Program-made: the position numbers and the translations under genes
Part shown: piece by piece, positions 50,708-60,347 of the stretch
Numbering within the stretch: position 1 is the first letter of the stretch
Layout of the letters: the number at the start of each line of letters is the position of its first letter
The notes under the pieces: generated by a model
Told to the model about the DNA's origin: nothing
Database searches by the model: none
Seen by the model: only the letters and a program-made list of their open reading frames with translations
Assembly (NCBI RefSeq): GCF_006788895.1
Contig: NZ_VFRA01000001.1
Coordinates: 1,240,001-1,304,000 of the forward strand
DNA: 64,000 bases
DNA from: Rhodoglobus vestalii
GTDB lineage: Bacteria; Actinomycetota; Actinomycetes; Actinomycetales; Microbacteriaceae
Reading direction: 5' to 3'

Positions 50708-53278
50708 CTACAGCTCAGTGAGCACCTGCTCCAACTCGACCCGCCCCGTGACCCCCAGCTTGCGATAAATACGAGCAAGGTGGTTGTCGACGGTTCGAAC
50801 TGACAGGCCGAGCTGCTGGCCAATTTCGCGACTGCGTTTGCGGCCGGCAGCAGCCCGTGCGATCGTCCACTCCCGTTCGGTGAGTTCTTCGACGTCACGC
50901 TCAGCCGGACGATGATCCATATCGGCTGCGAGGCGGCGTGCCAGGAGCGTGGCTTTGCGCTCCAACTCGCGCCGATCAGCCTTCGCGGCAGAGCGCGCAC
51001 CCGCGAGTAAACCATCGACTGCGAGCGCAGCCACACCGGCCGATGCTAGCGACGGTGCCAGCTCACACAGCCGGACAACATCCCGACCCGCTGCTGCCTC
51101 ACCCCATTCGCGGATGAGGGCAATCAGCGGCGATGTCGACAGTTGCGTGAGCACGTCACACTGTTCGCGCGCGGCTGCCGCCTGGTCGAGACGCAGTGCC
51201 ACGGTGAGGGTGAGGGCGCTGAGGAGGAAGTGGCCGAGGTTGATCCCTTCTGTCACCGCCGCAATAATCATGTGGGCACCATCTTCGGGCCGCCCCTCAG
51301 CCGCGAGGAGGAACGCTTCACATTCGGCGCGCTGCAGAATTACTTTGGCGTCGCCGGCATACTCCGGGGCAATTTCAGACAGGAGCCGGTAGGCAATATT
51401 CGGGTTGCCGCGCTGAGCCTCAATCGTTGCGTGAAGCGCGGTTGCGGTGCCGAGCAGGCCGGTAAAGTCGCGCCACTTCAGTTGGTCAACAGCCAGCGCT
51501 GCGAGCGCGCTCGCCTCGGTGAGCTTGCCGTCGTGGAGTCGAATGATCGCCAGTGCGTACGACCAGACTCCGGCAGAATCAGCGAAACGATCGAGTCGGC
51601 GCTGTGCCGCGAAGTCGCCGGCACGCGCAATGTCAGCGGAGGCGACCAGCGCGATGAACTCCGAGAGGTCAAGCAGTGCGTCGGCGTAGGGCGCCTCGAA
51701 GCGGAAGGCTTCGGTGAGCGGCCGAGTCTGGCCAATGATCTGGAACGCTTGGTTGGGATTGCCCGACATTGTCGCAATCATCGCGGCTGTCAACCCGGCA
51801 TTCACTGCCGCAAGTCCCCCGTCAGCCGACACCGGATCAGCCACGCCGCTCAACACTGTGGCGTCACCGGTGATGAGCTGCCACTTGGCCAACTCGGGGC
51901 GCACCACTGCCTGAGCCTGGGCATCCAACTCACCCAGTTTGGCGGTCACACGCTCAACCGCCTGAGCGGGCTGGGCCAGCCGGTACACCACGTGCTGACC
52001 CCAGCGAACGAGAGCAATCGCGCGCTGCTCGTCGCCGCTGGCCAACCCGAATACTGACTCAAAAACCTGCGATGAGCGCTGGGATTCGGCGAGCGCCGAC
52101 AGCGCACTGGCCAACACCAACTCAGGCGCAAAACGGCGTGCGGCGACCTGGGCACGTTCAGCCAAGGCTGCAGCGACAGTATGATCGCCTGCCGCATGCG
52201 CATAGTTAGCGGCCCAATCCAGTTCGTCATTGGTGATCGTCGCATCCGTCGATGTCAGCAACACCGTTGCTGTGAAACGCAACTGCTGGTCGCCCATTGG
52301 AGTTAACCGGGAAGCGACCTCTCTAATGATTTCGGTGCGCTCGGCACGAGAAAGTTCCACGACAAGAGCTTCGGCAAACAGCGGGTGCGCGAGTCGCACC
52401 GACGGAAGGGAATCGTCACCAGTGTCTTCAACGACTCCCTCTGTTGTGAGGCGGGCCAGCACATCCATTTCGTCGCCTCGAATAGCGGCATGCGGAATGG
52501 GCTGCGCAATGGCAATCAGTTGAGCGAGTCGCCGTTCGTCGTCGCTCAGCTGCAACAGGCGCTCAGAGATGGTTGCACGCACATGTTTGGGCAGGGCCGC
52601 CACCGACACCTCGACACCAAAATCGCCGCTGTGGATGCCGCCGGCCCGCGCCGCCGCAAAAGTGAGTTCTCGCAGCATCAGTGGGTTGCCGCGGCTCGCC
52701 TCGAACAGTGCGCGCAGGCTCTCGGGGCGCAGGCTTCCGCCGAAATACTGTTGGAGGATCGACTGGCTGTGTTCCAAGCTCAAACCATCGAGGTCGACAA
52801 TGTCGATGAGGTTCTCGTGCAGCAGGCGCGCCAGAGGGCCCGAAACTTCGTGGGAATCGCGGGCGGTGAGCAGGGCGGTGACACCGAAGACGCGCACCAG
52901 TTGGTAGAGAACGCCGGCGGAGACGGCATCCAGTAGGGGTGCATCGTCGACTATGAGCACAAACTTTGTCGGGTTCTCGCCGACGACGGCAACGAGGGCT
53001 TGAACGCGGTCGCTCACGCTCTCGAGGTCTACCCGGCCGGCACTAGCGAGCACCGGAGCCAGAGCTCCGAGGGGAATCTCGGCAAGCTCCGCGAGGCCAA
53101 CAACGGGTACCACTGTTCTGCCATCAGCTCGTAGCGCCTGTGAAATGTGGGCGCCCAGTGTGGTCTTGCCGACACCGCTCGGCCCGCGCAACATCACTGA
53201 GCGTGAGTGGGAGCCCCGAAGAATGCTGAGCACGGCATCCCGCTCAGATTCCCGGGGCAACACCGGCCAACGCGCCAT
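50708..53278 (-). CDS. LuxR-family regulator with AAA/STAND ATPase (LAL-like)
   Basis: ATG at 53278 follows GGAGGAAG directly, giving 856 residues (MARWPVLPRESERDAVLSIL); the longer frame has no site. The ATPase domain covers about 10-270, with Walker A LRGPSGVGKTT (about 30-40) and Walker B KFVLIVDDAPLLDA. A long helical TPR-like region follows (about 300-780), then a LuxR HTH (LTEREWTIARAAAGRKRSRE; GLSVRTVDNHLARIYRKLGV). LAL-type activators turn on catabolic or secondary-metabolite genes on ligand and ATP binding. The target is unclear; neighbours are a lipoprotein and a hydroxyacid dehydrogenase. Confidence 0.88.
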   Translation of the reverse strand: MARWPVLPRESERDAVLSILRGSHSRSVMLRGPSGVGKTTLGAHISQALRADGRTVVPVVGLAELAEIPLGALAPVLASAGRVDLESVSDRVQALVAVVGENPTKFVLIVDDAPLLDAVSAGVLYQLVRVFGVTALLTARDSHEVSGPLARLLHENLIDIVDLDGLSLEHSQSILQQYFGGSLRPESLRALFEASRGNPLMLRELTFAAARAGGIHSGDFGVEVSVAALPKHVRATISERLLQLSDDERRLAQLIAIAQPIPHAAIRGDEMDVLARLTTEGVVEDTGDDSLPSVRLAHPLFAEALVVELSRAERTEIIREVASRLTPMGDQQLRFTATVLLTSTDATITNDELDWAANYAHAAGDHTVAAALAERAQVAARRFAPELVLASALSALAESQRSSQVFESVFGLASGDEQRAIALVRWGQHVVYRLAQPAQAVERVTAKLGELDAQAQAVVRPELAKWQLITGDATVLSGVADPVSADGGLAAVNAGLTAAMIATMSGNPNQAFQIIGQTRPLTEAFRFEAPYADALLDLSEFIALVASADIARAGDFAAQRRLDRFADSAGVWSYALAIIRLHDGKLTEASALAALAVDQLKWRDFTGLLGTATALHATIEAQRGNPNIAYRLLSEIAPEYAGDAKVILQRAECEAFLLAAEGRPEDGAHMIIAAVTEGINLGHFLLSALTLTVALRLDQAAAAREQCDVLTQLSTSPLIALIREWGEAAAGRDVVRLCELAPSLASAGVAALAVDGLLAGARSAAKADRRELERKATLLARRLAADMDHRPAERDVEELTEREWTIARAAAGRKRSREIGQQLGLSVRTVDNHLARIYRKLGVTGRVELEQVLTEL

Positions 53279-53294
53279 GAGCTTCCTCCGTCCC

Positions 53295-53324
53295 GGGCAC
53301 TGTACTTCTGGGCACTGTACTTCT
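53295..53324. repeat. 15-base tandem duplication upstream of the LAL gene
   Basis: GGGCACTGTACTTCT occurs twice in a row (53295-53309, 53310-53324), 17 bases above the LAL start codon, in the divergent promoter region. Confidence 0.75.
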
Positions 53325-53380
53325 GGGCGACAGCTTAGTGGGTGGGCGTTGTTCGGTGCTTGGGTAGTCTGGTTTGCACC

Positions 53381-54298
53381 ATGATCACGATTGCCCTCCC
53401 CGACCAACACATGCATGACCGACTCACCGCGCAATTGCCCGAGGTGAACCTGATCGTGTGGGGCGCCAACGATGGGCCCCCGCCGCAGCAAGTTGATCTG
53501 GCTGTGCTGGGGTACTTGGGGTCAGCTTGCGAACTCGCTGCCTACGAGGGAATGGATGTCAGAGCCCTGCAGTCGCAATCGCTCGGCTACGATGGCGTCT
53601 CCGATCAGTTGCCCACCGCCATCACCTACTGCAACGCAGTCGGGGTGCATGAAGCCTCCACCGCTGAGCTGGCAGTGGGAATGATCATCTCCGAACAGCG
53701 CGGATTCCCCGAACACTTTGCGAACCAACAGACCGGCACCTGGAATCAGCACGAACAGCCGGGGGTGGCCGGCACCACCATAGTCATCGTTGGGGCCGGC
53801 GGCGTCGGCAATCAGATCGCCGACGCACTGGCCATATTTGAGGCGAACGTAGTGCGCGTCGCCCGCACCAACCGCAGCGACGCCCGCGGTGCCATCCAGT
53901 CGATGGATGCTCTGCCCGCGCTACTGGCGAAAGCCGATGTCGTCGCACTCGCCGTGCCCCTGACGGAAGCCACCACCGGGCTCGTGGATGCCGAATTCCT
54001 TGCCGCCATGAAACCGGGGGCGCTGCTGGTGAATGTCTCGCGCGGCAAAGTTGTGCACACCGACGCGCTCGTTGCTGCGGCATCCGCGGGTCAGGTTCGC
54101 GCGGCGCTCGATGTTACCGACCCCGAACCGCTGCCTCGCGATCACCCGCTGCGGTCGACCCGCGGAATCACGATCACTCCGCATATTGGTGGCTATACCT
54201 CCGCTATGCACGGCCGCGTGGATGCTGTGGTGCGGGAGCAGGCTCGGCGGTTGCTGGCCGGTGAACCGCTTGCGCATGTTGTGATTGAGGCGCGCTAG
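53381..54298 (+). CDS. D-isomer-specific 2-hydroxyacid dehydrogenase
   Basis: A 305-residue NAD(P)-linked dehydrogenase, start at 53381 (MITIALPDQHMHDRL). The Rossmann motif is VIVGAGGVGNQIADALAIFE; catalytic Arg is in LLVNVSRGKVVHTDALV, Glu in DVTDPEPLPRDHPLR and His in ITITPHIGGYT. The N-terminal substrate domain is typical but short. Possible substrates are glyoxylate, hydroxypyruvate or a 2-keto acid. It converges with the LacI gene, their stops overlapping by four bases. Confidence 0.9.
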   Translation: MITIALPDQHMHDRLTAQLPEVNLIVWGANDGPPPQQVDLAVLGYLGSACELAAYEGMDVRALQSQSLGYDGVSDQLPTAITYCNAVGVHEASTAELAVGMIISEQRGFPEHFANQQTGTWNQHEQPGVAGTTIVIVGAGGVGNQIADALAIFEANVVRVARTNRSDARGAIQSMDALPALLAKADVVALAVPLTEATTGLVDAEFLAAMKPGALLVNVSRGKVVHTDALVAAASAGQVRAALDVTDPEPLPRDHPLRSTRGITITPHIGGYTSAMHGRVDAVVREQARRLLAGEPLAHVVIEAR

Positions 54299-55320
54299 TT
54301 CGCGGATATCGTCGAGGCCCGAATGACCAGCTTGGGCGCAAAAACCACCTGGCGACGGTCCGTTTCGGGGTTGGCGGCTTCGTCGAGCAGGATCTCGACC
54401 GCAGTGCGGCCCATATGCGCACTCGGTTGGCTGATTGAGGAGAGCGGTACAACCGCGGCGCTGGCAAAGTCGATGTCGTCGTAGCCCATCAAAGCAATGT
54501 CTTCGGGAACTCGCACGGCTAAGGCTGTGCCGCCATTCATCAGGAGGGCTTGCAAAACCCCCATCGCGACAAGGTCATTGGCGGCGAAGATTGCGTCTGG
54601 GCGGTCTGCCGGAACACGAGCGACAATCTCGGCTCCCGCAGCGCGCCCCGCGATGACACTCAATCCCTCGATCTCGATGACTTCGATTTGTGCGCCCGGA
54701 ACAGTATCGACGGCCTGACGTGCGCCCGCGAGTCGATCGGAGACCTGGCGGATCGCCATGGGGCCGCCAATAAACGCGATGCGGCGTCGACCGATATCGA
54801 GCAGGTGATCCGCGGCGAGTTTGCCGCCAACGATGTCGTCGACAGAAACGGAACTGAAAGTGGAATTGGGGCTCTCGCGGTCGACAAGAACGGCGGGGAT
54901 GCCGCGCTTGCGCATGGAATCGAGTCGGTCTGTGATGTCACCGTAGGGTGAAATGAGCACGCCGAACACACGCTGCTGTTCGAACAGGTCGAGGTATTTT
55001 GCTTCGCGTTCGCTGTTCTCATCGCTGTTTCCGAGCGTTACGGTAAGCCCGCCTTCGGCAGCCTTGTCCTCCGCGCCGCGGGCGATGTCGGTGAAGAAGG
55101 GGTTGCGCACATCGAGCACCACGAGGCCAATGGTCTGGCTGTGGCCGACACGGAGCTGCCGGGCGGCATCGTTGCGGATAAACCCGAGGCTCTCGATCGC
55201 TTTCTGCACCCGCTCAATCGTGGAGGGGGAGACTTTGTGGGGGTGGTTGAGCACATTCGACACGGTGCCGACAGAGACGCCAGCACTGTTGGCCACATCG
55301 TGCACACTCGGCGTTGTCAT
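54295..55320 (-). CDS. LacI-family regulator of the rhamnose locus
   Basis: A 341-residue repressor. HTH (residues 4-25: SVHDVANSAGVSVGTVSNVL) and hinge (LNHPHKVSPSTIERVQKAIE), then the periplasmic-binding-like sensor domain from about 60, with IGLVVLDVRNPFFTDIARGA and the ligand cleft in VDDIVGGKLAADHLLDIGR. It is divergent from the ABC importer genes, and a LacI-type operator lies in the 264-base gap. The natural inducer is probably L-rhamnose or a derivative. Confidence 0.9.
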   Translation of the reverse strand: MTTPSVHDVANSAGVSVGTVSNVLNHPHKVSPSTIERVQKAIESLGFIRNDAARQLRVGHSQTIGLVVLDVRNPFFTDIARGAEDKAAEGGLTVTLGNSDENSEREAKYLDLFEQQRVFGVLISPYGDITDRLDSMRKRGIPAVLVDRESPNSTFSSVSVDDIVGGKLAADHLLDIGRRRIAFIGGPMAIRQVSDRLAGARQAVDTVPGAQIEVIEIEGLSVIAGRAAGAEIVARVPADRPDAIFAANDLVAMGVLQALLMNGGTALAVRVPEDIALMGYDDIDFASAAVVPLSSISQPSAHMGRTAVEILLDEAANPETDRRQVVFAPKLVIRASTISAN

Positions 55321-55363
55321 AGCACTACCAGAATTTCTGAGCCCGACAGTGGGCTACTTATTA

Positions 55364-55384
55364 GGGCGAGAACATTTCTCGCCC
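55364..55384. promoter_or_regulatory. Inverted repeat in the LacI/ABC divergent region
   Basis: GGGCGAGAA and TTCTCGCCC are perfect 9-base arms around CAT, 44 bases above the LacI start. Either a second operator or a hairpin in the LacI leader. Confidence 0.5.
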
Positions 55385-55394
55385 ACGACAAAAG

Positions 55395-55406
55395 TGTAAC
55401 GATTCA
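55395..55406. promoter_or_regulatory. LacI-type operator
   Basis: TGTAACGATTCA matches the LacI-family consensus TGAAACGTTTCA at 10 of 12 positions with the central CG kept. It lies between the divergent regulator and the importer operon. Confidence 0.6.
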
Positions 55407-55584
55407 GTTATCGAGGTCAAGTTTAGCCACCAGCGACGCTCTAGAGGACTTGACGTACCCGGATATTGCATCGTATTCTTCACAAACACCCGATTTTATC
55501 GTTTCAATTCGTGGCTGAGCAGAAGTTCAGACACTCGGCTAGCGATACGACAGCACCAACTCAACGCGGAGGCATCACAGTTCA

Positions 55585-57204
55585 ATGGCGACTGCAGCAG
55601 AAACGGCACCGACACCGGCCCCCCAGCCGGGCCGCGTCCCCGCGCTCAGCCTCCGGGGTGCATCCAAAACATTCGGGCCCGTCGTCGCGCTTGCCGAGGG
55701 AACTATCGAAATTCTTGCCGGCGAAATTCATGCGCTCGTGGGAGAGAACGGTGCCGGCAAATCCACTCTCGTGAAGATCCTGGCCGGCGTACACTCCCCC
55801 GACGGCGGCGAGTTTCTCATTGAACGAAAGCCAGCCCACTTTCGCAATGTGAGCGAAAGCAAGGCGGCCGGAATCTCGGTCATCTACCAAGAGCCCACAC
55901 TGTTCCCCGACCTCACTGTTGCAGAGAACATCTTCATCGGCCGCCAGCCGAAAGGCCGTGCGGGTCTCATCAGCCGCGGAGAAATGCGTCGACTAGCCGC
56001 AGAACTTTTTGCCACCCTCGGTGTGCCTATCGACCCCGATCGCATCGCCGATGGCCTCTCCATCGCCGACCAACAAATCATCGAAATTGCCAAAGCAATT
56101 TCGCTCGACGCCAACGTGCTCGTCATGGACGAACCAACGGCGGCCCTCTCCGGAGTCGAAGTGGAGCGCCTCTTCACTGTCGCCCGCGCGCTGCGCGACA
56201 AGGGCGCCGGCATCCTGTTTATCTCGCACCGTTTCGAAGAGGTCTTTGATCTCGCCGACCGCATCACCGTGATGCGCGATGGACGGTACATCCAAGTGCA
56301 CAACACTGCCGAAGTTACCGTGCCCGCGATCGTCACAGAGATGGTTGGACGTGAACTGGGAGAGCTATTCCCGAAAAAGGATGCCGCCGTCGGAGAGGTC
56401 GTGCTGAAAGTTGAGGGCCTGCACAGCGCTGGCACCTTCCGAGGTATCGACTTCGAGATCCGCGCCGGAGAAATTGTTGCCCTCTCCGGCCTCGTCGGGG
56501 CCGGACGCACCGAAGTAGCACGAGCCGTCTTCGGTATCGACCCTTACGACTCCGGCAGCGTGCATATCGACGGTGCAGCCCTCAAGCCCCACAGTCCCAA
56601 GGACGCGATCGCCGCCGGAGTCGGATTCGTTCCCGAAGATCGACGTAAGCAAGGATTGGTTCTCGATCTTTCTGTGGCGCGAAACGTCACCCTGACCCTT
56701 CGACGCTCACTGGCCCGATTCGGGATCATCTCGGGCCGACGGGAGCATGCGGCTGCAGAAAAGTGGTCGCAGCGCCTCCAAGTGAAAACAGGCTCACAAG
56801 ACCTCGCCGTCTCGACGCTCTCCGGAGGCAACCAACAAAAGGTAGTGCTCGCCAAGTGGCTGGCGACTGACCCCAAGCTACTCATCGTCGACGAACCGAC
56901 CAGGGGCATCGACGTCGGCACCAAAGCTGAAGTACACCGCATCCTCTCCGACCTTGCGGGCCGCGGCATTGCCATCCTCATGATTTCGTCAGAGCTGCCC
57001 GAAGTGCTCGGCATGGCCGACCGCATTCTCGTCATGCACGAGGGCCGCATCGCGGCCGCCCTCAACCGTGGGCATGCGACCGCAGAACTCGTGATGCAGG
57101 CAGCCACCGGCAGCCAACACGAATCCCACCAAAAACCGACCGACGAAGAACTAAGCGCTGAACTGGGCACTGAACTAAGCACTGAACTGGGGGCGGGTAA
57201 GTGA
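55585..57204 (+). CDS. Sugar ABC importer ATP-binding protein (duplicated, RbsA-like)
   Basis: A 539-residue protein with two ATPase halves. The first has Walker A LVGENGAGKSTLVKILAGVH (about 52-71), the degenerate LSIADQQIIEIAKAI signature and VLVMDEPTAAL; the second has a degenerate P-loop (ALSGLVGAGRTEVARAVFG), LSGGNQQKVVLAKWLA and LLIVDEPTRGIDVG. This is the normal layout of ribose/rhamnose-type carbohydrate transporters (CUT2). Downstream permeases, binding protein and rhamnose enzymes assign it to L-rhamnose. The tail repeats (ELST/ELGT/ELSA) come from a 12-base repeat. Confidence 0.92.
   Translation: MATAAETAPTPAPQPGRVPALSLRGASKTFGPVVALAEGTIEILAGEIHALVGENGAGKSTLVKILAGVHSPDGGEFLIERKPAHFRNVSESKAAGISVIYQEPTLFPDLTVAENIFIGRQPKGRAGLISRGEMRRLAAELFATLGVPIDPDRIADGLSIADQQIIEIAKAISLDANVLVMDEPTAALSGVEVERLFTVARALRDKGAGILFISHRFEEVFDLADRITVMRDGRYIQVHNTAEVTVPAIVTEMVGRELGELFPKKDAAVGEVVLKVEGLHSAGTFRGIDFEIRAGEIVALSGLVGAGRTEVARAVFGIDPYDSGSVHIDGAALKPHSPKDAIAAGVGFVPEDRRKQGLVLDLSVARNVTLTLRRSLARFGIISGRREHAAAEKWSQRLQVKTGSQDLAVSTLSGGNQQKVVLAKWLATDPKLLIVDEPTRGIDVGTKAEVHRILSDLAGRGIAILMISSELPEVLGMADRILVMHEGRIAAALNRGHATAELVMQAATGSQHESHQKPTDEELSAELGTELSTELGAGK
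57148..57195. repeat. 12-base tandem repeat in the ABC ATPase 3' end
   Basis: Units GAACTAAGCGCT, GAACTGGGCACT, GAACTAAGCACT and a partial GAACTGGGGGCG run from 57148 to 57195; they code ELSA-ELGT-ELST-ELGA before the stop. Confidence 0.75.
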
Positions 57205-58226
57205 GCACCATAACCCACGCACCAGCCGTGCGCAGAAGCAGTGCCCTCAAGCGCTTCTTCACTGCGCGCGAAATTCCCGTAGCAAGCGCCCTTGTTGTGC
57301 TCATCGTGGTGACGTACATCATCAACCCCCGCTTCCTCTCGCCACAAAGCTCCAAAGATCTGATGCTCAATGCGACGATCGTGGTTATTCTTGCGGTGGC
57401 ACAAGCACTCGTCATTATTACCCGAAATGTGGATCTGTCGGTCGGTGCCATTCTGGGTCTTGTCGCCTTCGGCACCGGCACCGTCTTCGACATTTTCCCC
57501 AATATTCCCATCGTTCTCGTGTTTGTGATCGGGATGGTCTTCGGCGGGCTTCTTGGCTCGATCAACGGCATGCTGGTCACCTCTGCCAAGGTTCCTGCAC
57601 TGGTGATCACACTGGGAACGCTGTACATATTCCGGGGCGTACTGTCCAGCTGGGCCGGTTCTAAGCAGTACTTTTCGGGTGACAATCCGAAGGAGTTTGG
57701 CAATCTCTCGGTGGACACCTTCCTCAGCATCCCCATCATCACCATCATCGCCGTCGTCATCACTATCGCGGTCGCGATGTTCATGAGTTCCGTGCGCAGC
57801 GGCCGCGATCTATACGCAATCGGATCTGACCCCGAGGCGGCTCGCCTCTTCGGCATCCCGGTCGGCGGTCGTGTACTCAGCGCCTTCATCGCCTGCGGTG
57901 CCCTCACCGGTCTTGCCGGCGTGCTGTACACCTCGCGCTACAACTCGGTTGGCGCGCTCACCGGCTCCGGTATCGAGCTGGATGTCGTGGCCGCCGTTGT
58001 CGTCGGAGGGGTTGCGATCTTCGGTGGATCGGGCACTGTCGCCGGCGCTGCTATTGGAGCCGTTCTTCTCGCCACCATCACCGGTGCCCTCACGGCCACA
58101 CGGGTCGACAAGTTTTGGCAGCAGGCGATTGTGGGTGTGCTCATTCTGGCCGCCATCATCATCGACCGAGTTGTGTCGCTGCGAAGAGCCCGCAAGCTGC
58201 GAGTAGATGAGGCTAAAGATGTCTGA
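57201..58226 (+). CDS. Sugar ABC importer permease (RbsC/RhaP-like)
   Basis: A 341-residue CUT2 permease with about eight to ten spans and the family sequences NVDLSVGAILGLVAFGTG and GDNPKEFGNLSV, VLYTSRYNSVGALTGSGIEL and VVGGVAIFGGSGTVAGAAIG. GTG start overlaps the ATPase stop by four bases. It forms a heterodimer with the next permease. Confidence 0.92.
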   Translation: MSTITHAPAVRRSSALKRFFTAREIPVASALVVLIVVTYIINPRFLSPQSSKDLMLNATIVVILAVAQALVIITRNVDLSVGAILGLVAFGTGTVFDIFPNIPIVLVFVIGMVFGGLLGSINGMLVTSAKVPALVITLGTLYIFRGVLSSWAGSKQYFSGDNPKEFGNLSVDTFLSIPIITIIAVVITIAVAMFMSSVRSGRDLYAIGSDPEAARLFGIPVGGRVLSAFIACGALTGLAGVLYTSRYNSVGALTGSGIELDVVAAVVVGGVAIFGGSGTVAGAAIGAVLLATITGALTATRVDKFWQQAIVGVLILAAIIIDRVVSLRRARKLRVDEAKDV

Positions 58227-59265
58227 GACCGTGACAAGCACCTCACGCGGCCAATGGATCCGCCGCCTCACCGGCCATGATGCGGTCATCTTCTACATCC
58301 TGATTTCCGTCGTCGTTATTTCGATGGTCTCGGTGAACTTCTTCGCATCCACTCTCACGGTGGGTTTCTTGCTCATTCAGGTGCTTCCCATTCTGCTGAT
58401 TGCCATGCCTATGGCGCTGGTGATCGTCTCGGGGGAGATTGACCTTTCGGTAGCCTCGACAGCGGGGCTCACCAGCGCCACCATGGGCGTACTGTGGCGC
58501 GATAGCGGGCTCGATATCGGAAGCGTTATCGCCCTCTCACTGCTCGTCGGAGTGCTGTGTGGAGCCTTCAATGGGTTTCTGATCACCACGCTCGGCCTGC
58601 CATCGCTGGCCGTCACCATCGGAACTCTCGCTCTCTACCGCGGGTTGGCACTCGTCGTTATTGGCGACCAGAAGGTAACAAACTTCCCACCAGCGCTCAA
58701 CGCCTTTGTGCTCTCCAAGATTGGTAACACCGGCATCCCGGTCATGATGATCTTCGTTCTCATCGTGATTGCCTTCTTCGCAGTACTGCTTCACTTCACC
58801 CCATTCGGTCGAGGCCTCTACGCTCTCGGCTACAGCCCGCAGGCGGCTACCTTCGTCGGGGTCAGGGTCGGTCACTCCAAGTTTTGGATGTTCGTCGCCA
58901 CCGGCGTTGTCTCCTCGATGGTTGGCATATTTCTTACCCTGCGTCTGGCAAGCGCCGGCCCCGACAACGGAACTGGCCTTGAGCTCAGTGTTATCGCCGC
59001 TGTGCTCCTGGGTGGGGTCTCCATCTTCGGAGGTAAGGGCAACATCCCCGGCGTTGTCGGCGGCGTGCTCCTCATCGGCACCCTCACCTACGCGCTTCGT
59101 TTAGCGAAGGTGCCCGAAACGGCCCTCATTATCGTCACCGGCGGACTGCTCGTGCTTTCCGTCGTGGCCCCCAGCGTTATCGCTTGGAGCAAAGAACGTA
59201 TCCGGTTGAACCGGTTACACCGAGAAGTCCCGGGGCAGAGCGCCTCAGGAGAAACCAGCGCCTAA
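58219..59265 (+). CDS. Sugar ABC importer permease (RhaQ-like)
   Basis: A 348-residue CUT2 permease. ATG at 58219 (MSETVTSTSRGQWIRRLTGH) has GAGG six bases before and overlaps the previous stop by eight bases; an ATG at 58207 is less well placed. Family sequences SGEIDLSVASTAGLTSATMG and SPQAATFVGVRVGHSKFWMF, VLLGGVSIFGGKGNIPGVVG are present. Paired unlike permeases are usual in rhamnose (RhaSTPQ) systems rather than ribose, supporting the substrate call. Confidence 0.92.
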   Translation: MSETVTSTSRGQWIRRLTGHDAVIFYILISVVVISMVSVNFFASTLTVGFLLIQVLPILLIAMPMALVIVSGEIDLSVASTAGLTSATMGVLWRDSGLDIGSVIALSLLVGVLCGAFNGFLITTLGLPSLAVTIGTLALYRGLALVVIGDQKVTNFPPALNAFVLSKIGNTGIPVMMIFVLIVIAFFAVLLHFTPFGRGLYALGYSPQAATFVGVRVGHSKFWMFVATGVVSSMVGIFLTLRLASAGPDNGTGLELSVIAAVLLGGVSIFGGKGNIPGVVGGVLLIGTLTYALRLAKVPETALIIVTGGLLVLSVVAPSVIAWSKERIRLNRLHREVPGQSASGETSA

Positions 59266-59294
59266 GCACCAGGCGTGTTATGAAAGGAAGAACA

Positions 59295-60347
59295 ATGAAG
59301 TTGTTTTCCCCCAGCAGCAGAGTCGGCCGCATCGGCTCGATCGCTGCAATGGCAACGGTTGTGGCACTCGCCGCTACCGGCTGTGCCGCCACTACCGACG
59401 GCGGAACCGGCGACGGTGAGGGCGGCGACGCTCAAACCATCGCATTCCTCCCCAAGCAGCTCAACAACCCCTACACCGACGTCGTTCTCGGCGGAGGAGA
59501 AGAGGGAGCTGCCGAAATCGGGTACGACTCGCAGGTTCTCGGACCCCTCGAGGCCAGCGCTAGCGCCCAGATCCCCTTCATCGAGCAGGCCACATTGGAG
59601 GGGACCAACGTCATCGTAATCGCGGCGAACGACCCCGACGCCGTTGGCCCTGCGCTGCAAACCGCACGTGAAGCGGGCGCGAAGATCGTGGCTTTTGACT
59701 CGGACACCAACCCCGACTACCGCGACATCTTCATCAGCCAGGTTGTTGCTAAGGACGTTGCGTTGATTCAACTCGAGATCATCTCAGAGCAGATCGGCGG
59801 AGCCGGCGACATCGCTATTCTGTCAGCAACAGCAACGGCAACAAACCAGAACGAGTGGATCATGTTCATGGAGGAGGAGCTTGCGTCTAACCCTGACTAC
59901 GCAGACATCAACCTCGTGGCCAAGGTCTACGGCGATGACGACGCTGACAAGTCGTTCCAGGAAACACAGGGACTGCTGTCCTCGTACCCCGACCTCGCGG
60001 GCATCATCTCGCCCACGACGGTTGGTATCGCAGCAGCAGCCAAGTACCTGTCGACCTCCGACTACAAGGGTCAAGTAGCGTTGACCGGTCTGGGACTCCC
60101 CAACGAAATGCGCGAATTCGTCAAGGACGGCACCGTCCAAGAGTTCGCACTGTGGGACCCGGCTCAGCTCGGATATGTTGCAGCATTCGCCGGTAAGGCA
60201 CTCTTTGACGGCACCATCACTGGCGCCGAGGGTGACACCTTCGATGCTGGTGACATGGGCGAGATCACCGTTGGAGAGAATGGCGTCGCAATTGTTGGAC
60301 CGCCCACGCGCTTCAACGCAGACAACATCGATGAATACGCCTTCTAA
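59295..60347 (+). CDS. Sugar ABC importer substrate-binding lipoprotein (RhaS-like)
   Basis: ATG at 59295 follows AAAGGAAG. The 350-residue product has a lipoprotein signal ending TGCAATTDGG and the periplasmic binding fold with IAFLPKQLNNPYTDVVLGGG, FIEQATLEGTNVIVIAANDP, ARSFD-like FDSDTNPDYRD and LTGLGLPNEMREFVKDGTVQ. The sequence is that of rhamnose-type CUT2 binding proteins. It delivers the sugar to the two permeases. It ends the importer part of the operon; the isomerase gene follows after about 100 bases. Confidence 0.92.
   Translation: MKLFSPSSRVGRIGSIAAMATVVALAATGCAATTDGGTGDGEGGDAQTIAFLPKQLNNPYTDVVLGGGEEGAAEIGYDSQVLGPLEASASAQIPFIEQATLEGTNVIVIAANDPDAVGPALQTAREAGAKIVAFDSDTNPDYRDIFISQVVAKDVALIQLEIISEQIGGAGDIAILSATATATNQNEWIMFMEEELASNPDYADINLVAKVYGDDDADKSFQETQGLLSSYPDLAGIISPTTVGIAAAAKYLSTSDYKGQVALTGLGLPNEMREFVKDGTVQEFALWDPAQLGYVAAFAGKALFDGTITGAEGDTFDAGDMGEITVGENGVAIVGPPTRFNADNIDEYAF

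Noticed and set aside
57062..57931. Minus-strand 289-residue frame
   Set aside because: Antisense to the sugar ABC ATPase and permease, which have clear family motifs.
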